Translations under genes and position numbers: made by a program
DNA from: Amorphochlora amoebiformis
Lineage: Eukaryota > Cercozoa > Chlorarachniophyceae
Reading direction: 5' to 3'
NCBI GenBank assembly: GCA_054601695.1
Contig: BAAHQB010000055.1
Span: 124,001-188,000 of the forward strand
DNA: 64,000 nucleotides
Notes under the pieces: generated by a model
Databases searched by the model: none
What the model saw: the letters and a program-made list of their open reading frames with translations, nothing else
Told to the model about the DNA's origin: nothing
Shown: piece after piece, positions 10,123-64,000 of the stretch
How the letters are laid out: every line of letters starts with the position of its first letter
How positions within the stretch are numbered: position 1 is the stretch's first letter

Positions 10123-11127
10123 TATACATATAAATTAATACCTATCTATCATATCACACACTCAAATACATATATATACACACATATATACATATACATA
10201 TATATATGTACATACATATATATATATATATAATATATATACATACTATATTTTTTGAACTTTTCAACATCATTATATTATATATACATATAAAACTGTG
10301 TATACATTCCACACAATCACACATTGCCTACAGGTAACATGTTCCTAAAACGTCCAGTTAGTACCTAAGTACACACATACCTAAGAACACACTTACCTGC
10401 TCACGGCCCTCGACATACACGTACATATTACACTGCCAGTTGTAACACGTTTCAAAAGCCTCACATACGCACATCTTACACCGCCAGCAACCTTGGTAAC
10501 ATGTTTCAAAAGCCCCACCATTCATTTTTCCACTGCTAGGATATCACCTCGTGTACCTATTAGCAGACATATACTAGATATATAATATTGCATATCCATC
10601 TACGCGTTTACAAGGCTAGCATACATGACTAGAATGACGATAGACGACGGCACATTCTAGACATTCTAGACATTCATGCAGCATGTATACGTACGCTAAA
10701 ATATTTTCCATTAGGTTATCGCGCTCACAGGCGAGAGGAATGCGACATGTAGGAGCAGCGCTATCTCTTAGCCTCATGCTATATATATCATCGCGGCGGT
10801 ATCTCTAGACACTAGTTTAATTTACTCACTTATCAGAAGAATTATTGTTATACGCTTTACCGTACGTGATTAATTCTGGTGTAAGAGAACCCAGATAACT
10901 AGAAAAATTGATTATCGATCATAAAGAGTAAATCATGATGATATGTGTGTGTATATCTAGATATATCTACTAGATCTGGTATATCTAGATATATCTAGAT
11001 ATAGATATGGACTTCTAGACCTAATGAATATTTTGATACTATCTAGACTGAAAAGATCTAGCCTTAATCATACAATGAGGATATCGTCAATTTAGTTGAA
11101 CTTTACTCAATAATACGTAGAATACTA
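9291..11127. other. Repeat-rich intergenic region, no gene recognised
   Basis: 9291-10260 is (TA)n and related repeats, including a pentanucleotide TATTA array at 9902-9994. 10290-11127 is unique, AT-rich and CTAG-rich DNA. Within it a 60-70 bp segment is imperfectly duplicated (GCCAGTTGTAACACGTTTCA near 10434 and GCCAGCAACCTTGGTAACAT near 10482, both followed by CAAAAGCC). It ends at the stop codon of the minus-strand PhyH gene. Confidence 0.7.
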
Positions 11128-18615
<7,488 letters not shown>

Positions 18616-18896
18616 CTGATAGGCGTTATCGGAAGACTTTAAACAATCTATTGAGATATTCAGAGCCTTGTGTTCATCTATGTTTATAAACTATACTACA
18701 CATTATACATGTATGTATAATGTATAATTATATATATATATATATGTATATATGTATATATACATATTACTTATTTATATTAAGGTACATATTCATGTAT
18801 TTATTTACATATACATGTAAACAAATGTAAAACATTACGTACATGCGTGTTCATGTACACACATACGTGTGCACATATTAAATCAAGATATACGTA

Positions 18897-18938
<42 letters not shown>

Positions 18939-18951
18939 CGCACATACACGC

Positions 18952-19031
<80 letters not shown>

Positions 19032-19106
19032 GCAATATGGGATGTTTTTATACATATATTATACATATGTGTACATGTATATATTTAATTATATTTTCAT
19101 GCTCAA

Positions 19107-19159
<53 letters not shown>

Positions 19160-19176
19160 GATGTTCTCATAAATAC

Positions 19177-19218
<42 letters not shown>

Positions 19219-19405
19219 CATATATTCAATCATATTTTCATGCTCAACTAACCCCCCACAAACTCACCTACCTAGCCACAAACGTACAAGCATACACTCA
19301 CATAAATCACATCTTAAAACACACCTCCTACCTCCCGCTCATGAACCACCCTCCACTGGCCCTCTTTACGTCCCCCCTCCCTTCCCCCCCCCCGCCTTAG
19401 TCTAC

Positions 19406-19722
19406 ACTCCTGCGAGCAAAACGACAATGTCGGAAGCCGGATTTTCTTGCAAGCGCGACAAGTCAGTCCGTCACGCTGTGAGCCCGCATGACATGACAGC
19501 GCGTCACTCTTTTCGACCGATTGCTTAAGCGGGGAGGATGGGTTTGTGTCAGCTTTAATGTCTGAAGAGTGTTTGGGGTTTCCTGGGAGAGACTGTTGGG
19601 GATTCTGTGGGTTGATTTTGGGGTTGGTTGGGGTAAAGGTTAGTGAGGTTAGGAAGGATGGAATAGCTGTTAGGATTGTGGTTAGGGGACAAAGCTAGGG
19701 CTTGAGGCATATACATGTAAAT

Positions 19723-19769
<47 letters not shown>

Positions 19770-20059
19770 GTGTGTATTACATTACATATTTGTAAATGTA
19801 TTTAGTATTGTATATATATATATTATATTATATACACATACATATATATTATATTATATAATATATTTATATATATACAATATATATTATTATTTATATA
19901 TACATATATTCATACATAAATAGTGCCCATACAGATAGATATAAATCTTATATTACATTTTCATATATTCACATATTCTATGTAAATATCTGTATATATA
20001 TACATATACATATATATATGTGTATATATATATATATGTATGTATTATTATATATAGAG

Positions 20060-20097
<38 letters not shown>

Positions 20098-20316
20098 GTG
20101 TGTGATGCAACTCGTAATACATACATATACATATATATATATATATATATATGTATATATGTGTATATATATATGTTATATATATATATATATGTGTGTA
20201 TATATATATATTATATATACATATATATATATATATACATACATACATATATATATATATATTCATTTATATATATACATATATGTATATATACATATAT
20301 GTTTAAATATATATAT

Positions 20317-20369
<53 letters not shown>

Positions 20370-20375
20370 TATATA

Positions 20376-20412
<37 letters not shown>

Positions 20413-20561
20413 ATATATATATATATATATATACGTTTATGTATGTATATGCATTCTATATGTATTTATATTATACACACATATATATATATATATATAT
20501 GTTATATACATATATATTTATATATATATATATTTATATATATATATATATATACATGTTT

Positions 20562-20604
<43 letters not shown>

Positions 20605-20615
20605 CATATATATTT

Positions 20616-20693
<78 letters not shown>

Positions 20694-20749
20694 CCCTCCC
20701 TTTCTCCTTACCTCTGATGTAGTATAAATAAGCACAAATTATACATACA

Positions 20750-20789
<40 letters not shown>

Positions 20790-21101
20790 TAAAAATAACT
20801 AAAAAACTTACATGTATGTACTCATATATGTATGAAATATGCAAACATGCATGGAGACCTGGTGGAGGGGTGACTTGCAGTCGGGACATGTACGCCAATG
20901 GGGTTGGACAATGCGGTTGCATTTGATGGTTAGGGTGCGTAGGATGGCCTGGTGTTGTAATGTGTTATGCATATCTGTCCGTTATGACACTTAGACATGC
21001 AGATATCTTTAAATTATATTATGTTATATATATATATATATATGTATATATAAATACTATATATATATATACGCACAGACACATTATATATATATATATA
21101 C

Positions 21102-21182
<81 letters not shown>

Positions 21183-21253
21183 TATATACATACATAAATA
21201 TGTGTGTGTATATGTATGTGTATGATATACAAATAAATACATTTATTTCTACT

Positions 21254-21324
<71 letters not shown>

Positions 21325-21328
21325 TATA

Positions 21329-21374
<46 letters not shown>

Positions 21375-21537
21375 CACGTATTTTGGACATACACCTTCCT
21401 TCGTTTTTTGGTGCCTATAGCCAAGAGAGTTTCGGGGCAGTAGAAGAGCTTATTAAGCTTCTTGGGGACGTAATATGAGCCCTTAGCATTATATATATAT
21501 ATATATATATATGTAATATATACATACATATAAAATA

Positions 21538-21600
<63 letters not shown>

Positions 21601-21635
21601 TTATATTATGTAAAAATACATAGATATATATATAC

Positions 21636-21678
<43 letters not shown>

Positions 21679-21708
21679 GTATATATTTACACACACACAC
21701 ACACACAA

Positions 21709-21799
<91 letters not shown>

Positions 21800-21880
21800 C
21801 ATGTGTGCGTGTGTATTTTGTAGTTCCACCTACAGAAAGCATAGTACATATGTCTACCAGATTGCATATATACCAGATTG

Positions 21881-21943
<63 letters not shown>

Positions 21944-21982
21944 GCAAAATGTATACATGCTTATTTATGTTCTATACATACA

Positions 21983-22057
<75 letters not shown>

Positions 22058-22074
22058 TATATATATATATAAAA

Positions 22075-22112
<38 letters not shown>

Positions 22113-22150
22113 ATATTATATGTATATATATACATATATATATGTATGTG

Positions 22151-22199
<49 letters not shown>

Positions 22200-23029
22200 T
22201 TGTGTATGTATTATAGGTCTCAGGTCTCGAGATCTAAGAAATACACATCTTTTTCCCTCTCTTTCATTTCTTTTCCCTCTCTTTCTTTCTCTCTCTTTCT
22301 CCCTCTCTCTTCTTCCGTTTCTTCCTTTCTCTAACTTTCATTTTTGTGTCCCACCTGCGCTTGGCATCCCAAACACAAAGTTGGGTGCAAGGCCCTCAAA
22401 GGGTACTCACAAGCTGGGCAGATCGACCAATACCTGGGAATGATTACCTCAAATTGCCTATTTTAAATATGAATACCTATACACATACATAAATAAATGG
22501 ATTATACACGGAAAACATGTACAAGTACCAAGTGTCCCTGGGCAAAAGGGAAGACTTAAGGAAGCCGGGCGAAACAAGCACGGAAGACGGATTCCGGAAA
22601 GGACATTATTAACGCATAAAATGCTCCATGCACCAAAAATCATACATAGATACATATACATATATACTTCTTCTATAATCACCCCTCGATGAGCTCCTGA
22701 CAGCTGGGACACACGAGGCATCTCAGTTCGGAAGCCATCCAAGAATCAGCCCTGAGTATATCTATCTAAGATATGTACATATCCTTCCAAAGATATCCCT
22801 TTTCCTTGGCTTCCGGGAATGGCTGTATTCTGGTGCCGTCGCCTCGCGCAACACCTCCGAAGGGCAACAAAGGCTCAATCTACAATTGAACCTCGTATTT
22901 TCGGATGGAACGATTGTCTCAGGCCTCGGTGACTCTTTCCATCAGATTTATTGAGTTGTAGTCGTGAAACTCGTAGCTTTTTTGGCCGTTGCACGCCGAC
23001 GAAGAGAAAATGGGCCTTCTGGTTCCCAT
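19406..23029 (-). CDS. Cysteine-rich multi-zinc-ribbon coding region, possibly the N-terminal half of the PhyH protein
   Basis: Seven phase-compatible minus-strand exons: 23029-22934, 22879-22779, 22751-22683, 22433-22355, 21481-21395, 20948-20859 and 19523-19406, from an ATG at 23029. Cysteine pairs spaced as in zinc ribbons recur: CLVCPSC, CPAC with CLGC, a Cys before WRTCPDC, and CRAC before FCSQE. The last resembles a MYND-type knuckle. I do not recognise the whole protein. The last exon ends in phase 1 with no stop, and the next downstream exon found (18615) accepts that phase. The joined frame gives 505 residues with the PhyH domain at the C-terminus. Weak points are an intron of only 27 bp between the second and third exons, and a start codon chosen by position only. 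Confidence 0.55.
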
Positions 23030-23067
23030 TCATCGATTGATTGCCATGATCTTGCTGTTTCAGATCT

Positions 23068-29761
<6,694 letters not shown>

Positions 29762-30367
29762 TTATGCGTTCATAGCAGTGATGAAATTTAATTTGTAAGA
29801 TCCGGCTTTCTGGAATTAAGTTAATGATCATCCGATGGGTCATAAAACTAACTAAATACTGTATGAGCTGTGGGAATGATCGGATCACATTATACGGTTT
29901 ATATATATATTTTCTTTCAGGCTTATACATATGAAAGTTTACTCTTGTACACACAACCAAACAACAGGCATCTAGTCATGGCTCGGGCTAGAGTACAAAG
30001 TATATGAATGAGTGACATCGTCATTCATGGCCAACTGTCGTTAATATCACAAATGACATATAACTATTAAATAATAATATAATATTTTATCTTATTCGTT
30101 ATTAATCATTAAATTAAAAAAAAAATTATGAAATATTGGAATAATGATGTATATTCTAGATATTACATATATATATATATCTAGATATATGTATATATAT
30201 ATATTATAATATTATATATTTATACTATGATATTATAATCTAGATAATAATCATTGCATTATTCTAGCTATTGCGCATATATCTAGAATAAATAAAAACT
30301 AGAATATTTTTATGTATATTTTATATATACAAAGTATAATATGTACATATATACATAATGATCACTA

Positions 30368-30422
<55 letters not shown>

Positions 30423-30522
30423 ATATATATATACACGCACACGTTATACACATATATCAATTAGTGTATGATAAATAACATAGCATTACAGACATTTTGC
30501 TCTTTGGGCTCGACTAGAGGAT
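29762..30522. other. Convergent intergenic region between IF-3 and the Golgi SNARE gene
   Basis: Holds the 3' ends of both genes. 29762-30000 is unique. 30060-30330 is very AT-rich with several ATCTAGAT palindromes. 30372-30433 is (TA)n. No exon was recognised. Confidence 0.7.
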
Positions 30523-31566
30523 TCAACCCGAATACATGATATACATAACTGTGAAGAACATACAGCTCGCTATCACAAAGGCTAGAATTACCGTGTCGCG
30601 GTTTTGTTTGTCTCTAATCTTCTTTATAAAGTCGTTCGCTTGCGGAAATTGGCGTCCTAGAGCCGCCATGGTGCCACCAATACGCCCAAATAGACTCCTC
30701 TGATTCTTCAGCTCGTCGTACGTCAGCTTTCCTTGACTGTTGATGTGACAGATTTGTGAGAGGAACAGGGTGGAAAAGGGAAAGTATTTTTGGTGTGCAT
30801 GTAGCTTGGGATTGAGGTATATTAAACGTAATGGAGTATGTCGTCATACTCTATCAATTTATCGACGAGACCCAGAGACGAGAATAGCCCGTCGCGCTCT
30901 TTCTCAAGGGCTTCATGTGGACGAATATCGGCCAAACTGAAAACGTAGCCACAAACAATTCAAACTACTAGCACCACCTCAACAGCCAAAAGTACGAGTT
31001 CGGATTCTCCTGATCTGACCATGCGTAAGTTAGTTCACACCTGGGGTTCTTGCTATCGTGTCGAGATCCGAGGAGCCGAGCGCGCTTTAGGTTATTGTCC
31101 ACCGTCCTCTGTCGTCACAATGTCAGAATTCCGGTCCACACATTCGCACGACACCACAATGCCATACCTTCGTGCGTTTGAAGTCGTTGGAAAATTGATG
31201 AAAGAGGCTCTGATAACGGTTCATCATTTCGAATTCCTCAGCGGAAGAGTTGCCGCTTGCAGTGAGCTTCCGCATGTCATCCGTCACCGATCCCAACTGA
31301 CGTACACATTCAGCAACTGAGAATCCATCCCCTTTACAAAGTCATGAGATAAATTCGAGAGGTCCCCTTGCACCCCAGAGGTCATTTACCTTCTGCAAAA
31401 GAGTATCAATCTCACCCTCCAATGCCTTGACTGGGGACGACGCCGTTTCCTCATCCGACGGCTCTACACGTAGGCTTCCCGCTGCTTTCAAATATTGGCA
31501 AAGCTTTGTATCGATTTTCCCCTCCAAACTTCGCGCTATTCGCCGCGCCTCGGGCCATGACATCAT
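30523..31566 (-). CDS. GOS1: Golgi Qb-SNARE, GOS1/GOSR1 family
   Basis: Golgi v/t-SNARE acting in intra-Golgi and ER-Golgi fusion. Five minus-strand exons: 31566-31374, 31316-31168, 31108-31041, 30936-30850 and 30736-30523; introns 57, 59, 104 and 113 bp; phases compatible; 236 residues, close to the usual 230-250. The N-terminus matches the family's W-(x)-E-A-R start (SWPEARRIARSLEGKIDTKL), followed by the Habc region. The SNARE motif spans the last two exons: the Gln after KLID sits where GOSR1 has its central-layer Gln. It continues into GRQFPQANDFIKKIRDKQNRD and a single C-terminal membrane anchor (TVILAFVIASCMFFTVMYIM). The start is the first of two tandem ATGs. All introns are compact and free of (TA)n. 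Confidence 0.93.
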
Positions 31567-31858
31567 GCCCGGCCCGTCGCCCCTGCCCGCCCTTGACCGA
31601 ATGGTGCCTGGGAGTGCGGGTGGAGACTTAGGATACTCTCAGGAGACCTAGTTACCGATCCCGGTTTAGGATACTCTCAGGAGACCTAGTTACCGACCCA
31701 CCGGGATCCCCGGGATTTCCCCTGGAGACTTTACAGAGATCAATGGGAGATTCCCGGTTTGTTCCGGAGATCCCCGGCAACTTTGGCAGACAAGAGAGGC
31801 GCACCCCACCACCAACCGCATCCTTCCCCTCCGGCCCTCTCCCATCCGAAATACTGAA
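31567..31858. promoter_or_regulatory. Bidirectional promoter region between GOS1 (-) and ZDS (+)
   Basis: 292 bp between two divergent start codons. Contains a 38-bp tandem repeat (copies from 31628 and 31666, with TTAGGATACTCTCAGGAGAC at the start of each) and the palindrome CCGGGATCCCCGGGA overlapping the end of the second copy. GC-rich compared with the window. No TATA box is obvious. Confidence 0.7.
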
Positions 31859-50289
<18,431 letters not shown>

Positions 50290-50359
50290 TGTTTGTGCTA
50301 TTTGATAAGTTTTGTTGCAAATATTATAATACTCTATTGTGTTCATGTACATGCTTGTG

Positions 50360-50421
<62 letters not shown>

Positions 50422-50539
50422 TATATAGATGCATATGTATATTATGTACCTACATATAAAGAATACATGAAATAATATGTATACACATAATGTGCATACA
50501 TGCATATTGAGAATACATTATACAAGATATATTTATGTG

Positions 50540-50611
<72 letters not shown>

Positions 50612-50630
50612 TCTATATATATATATATAT

Positions 50631-50662
<32 letters not shown>

Positions 50663-51369
50663 CACACATATATTCACGTAAATATGTATATATCTACGTA
50701 CGCACATATACATACATACATATACACATGTACATGTATATATTAGTGTATACTTAGTGATGTGTATCAGAGCCTTCTCTATTAAATTTTGTTAAAATGT
50801 GGGATTTATGGTCTAGAGATAATCCTATATATGGGTATGGATCATTTTACAACAGGGAGTTCCACAAGTGGTCGGCCGGCCGAGTTAAACTCGACCCCTG
50901 TGGCTGTAGCCGCTTAACTGCCCGAGGACGATGAGCCACAATACTTCGATATCTCGTATGCGTCGTTATACTAGTTATCATGTGGCGTAATAATGAAAAC
51001 TGAAACTTCAATATTCATTAAGATAATCAATCGGCATTAGCTGTCTAGACTTTATAGCTAACAATCTCCAATTAGTCCAAGCACAGCTCATTTGATTTAC
51101 AGAATTATTGTCATGTCACTTAGTGCACGGAAACGAGTTTAGGCTAGTTAGGTTTGTAAATTAATTCACCAATTTAAACTGCACACGCCGATCATGGTGA
51201 TGGATCATCTAGCAATATAAGATATCGATATGTCATTACCTAGATTACAGTTCGATATCCGGATTAAATTCTAGTTCTGGAGTTAATCTAATATAGCCTC
51301 GATGCAGCTGGACTTAGTGTATACTAATGATACTGCAACTTGTCAATTTCATCTCGTGCCGCTATCCAG
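50290..51369. other. Convergent intergenic region between ZDS and the copine-like gene
   Basis: 50290-50755 is mostly (TA)n. 50756-51369 is unique DNA with a GC-rich palindromic patch (GGCCGGCC and GAGTTAAACTC near 50873-50894). No coding potential was recognised on either strand; both genes end into it. Confidence 0.7.
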
Positions 51370-56892
<5,523 letters not shown>

Positions 56893-56939
56893 CACGCGGC
56901 TCCGTCCTCCGACGATCCCGCCAAAGCGCAAATTTAAAT

Positions 56940-57700
56940 CCGACTTACTGGATTCCGGTTTTTTAATTAATAAATAAATATTCGTGGATATGATATATCT
57001 TTTCAGTATCTGTTAATATCTGCATATTGAAACTCGGTCATCCCGGTTAAAAGACCTTAGAACAATGGGAACCGCTGCTCCCGGAATGGAGGACCTCAAA
57101 ACCCAAGGAAACCTTCAGCGGAGTGTACAAAGATGACTCGAGACCCACGGTACAATCTAATTGACAACTATATGAAAAATTCTATCTTCTTTTTTTGATA
57201 AATAATGTTAGATGACTAATACCCGTGAATGCTCTTTCGATGAAAATCCACTTCTATGTCATAAACGGAAACTGGAAACATTGGATTCTCAAGAGTATGG
57301 ATTATGTTTAATTTGATCTGGATCTTCCAATCTGCGTACAACAAAAGTAATCCCGAGACTGACAGTGCGATTTTTGCCGAGTGACTCTTGTGACTTATTA
57401 TCACAAAAGCGCTTGAATGGAACATTTTATCACCGACATGATTGATAACACAGGCCCGCGGGAAAAGGGTTCGAGTCTTGGTCGCGATATCTAAAAGTTA
57501 AAAGCCAAAAACCCTTAACGGCCGCTGATGAGGGGATCATCAGTCTAGAATGGTCGGAGGGCTCCGGCTTACCCAGCCAACGGTTACATTTCTCGAAAGA
57601 TTAAAGAGTTCGATTTGAACGTTATTAACGTGCTCAACTTGGAGCTAAACGGTAAATCTAACCAAAACTCTGATCAATGCTTGTATTTAGAAATGCGTTG
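56940..57700. other. Unresolved exons, possibly a LEA-2-like membrane protein (-) or another gene (+)
   Basis: On the minus strand an exon-like segment at 57335-57227 reads KIQIKLNIIHTLENPMFPVS and is bounded by AG and GT; a second at about 57485-57432 joins it in phase. The pattern of a short strand before NP resembles LEA-2 domains. On the plus strand 57057-57151 (WEPLLPEWRTSKPKETFSGV) and 57590-57651 (SRKIKEFDLNVINVLNLELN) also read well with good splice sites. I could not decide between strands or join a complete gene. Confidence 0.35.
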
Positions 57701-58840
<1,140 letters not shown>

Positions 58841-59093
58841 ATATGTTCAAACCAAAGCGAAGAATTCAGATTTCTTTTTTAACCTTTCGGCACGTAAGGG
58901 GCGTAGCCAATCCGTTGGTCATCCGTCCATTTCCGCCATTTTCGTATATATATATATACACGTTAATATATATATATATATATATATATATGAATATGAA
59001 CAAATTAATAATAAAACGATGCTCAACCGAACATATTCCGTATCTCAAAGCAACTGATCCTTTACCCTAATCTTCGAACATAACATCATCCAG

Positions 59094-64000
<4,907 letters not shown>

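Noticed and set aside
50758-50780. Primer-binding site for the tRNA-iMet 3' end (GTATCAGAGCC) and thus another copia remnant
   Set aside because: No LTR end precedes it and no gag- or pol-like frame follows; probably chance.

Overview
The window is nuclear DNA of a eukaryote, most likely a photosynthetic alga. It has spliceosomal GT-AG introns, interstitial TTAGGG/CCCTAA repeats, a Ty1/copia element and a full carotenoid-pathway gene for zeta-carotene desaturase (ZDS). The ZDS leader looks like a signal peptide followed by a transit region, as in algae with secondary (complex) plastids. More than half of the window is (TA)n and related low-complexity sequence, and most long open frames (Tyr-Ile, Arg-Ala, Ser-Leu repeats) are translated microsatellites. 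The real genes lie in short non-repetitive islands, many of them single exons of 30-190 bp stranded between (TA)n tracts. I found them by translating the islands, matching remembered protein families and joining exons with compatible splice phase. No exon was checked against RNA or a database.

Layout, left to right. 1-900: inverted telomere-like arrays. 2394-3158 (-): V-ATPase proteolipid c'' subunit, four exons. 4.4-5.1 kb: telomere-derived satellites. 6622-9290: a young, internally deleted copia element with identical LTRs, inserted in (TA)n. 11128-18615 (-): a phytanoyl-CoA dioxygenase-like (PhyH) coding region, and 19406-23029 (-): a cysteine-rich zinc-ribbon coding region; their phases fit one another, so they may be a single gene. 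23068-29761 (+): organellar-type translation initiation factor IF-3. 30523-31566 (-): Golgi Qb-SNARE of the GOS1/GOSR1 family. 31859-50289 (+): ZDS, 26 exons over 18.4 kb, with a solo LTR in one intron. 51370-56892 (-): copine/RGLG-type von Willebrand A protein. 57.0-57.7 kb: unresolved exons. 59094-64000 (+): a partial extracellular Ser/Thr/Pro-rich protein with an IPT/TIG-like domain, whose introns carry an antisense LINE remnant and a 441-bp (CG)n tract.

The genes do not form one pathway; this looks like an ordinary gene-dense region inflated by microsatellites. Introns fall into two classes: compact ones (mostly 54-140 bp) without (TA)n, and long ones (several hundred bp to over 2 kb) filled with (TA)n. 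Two exon fragments have been copied locally beside (TA)n, both retroelement insertions sit in (TA)n, and telomeric repeats occur inside introns. Together these suggest that the (TA)n tracts are sites of repeated breakage, repair and insertion.
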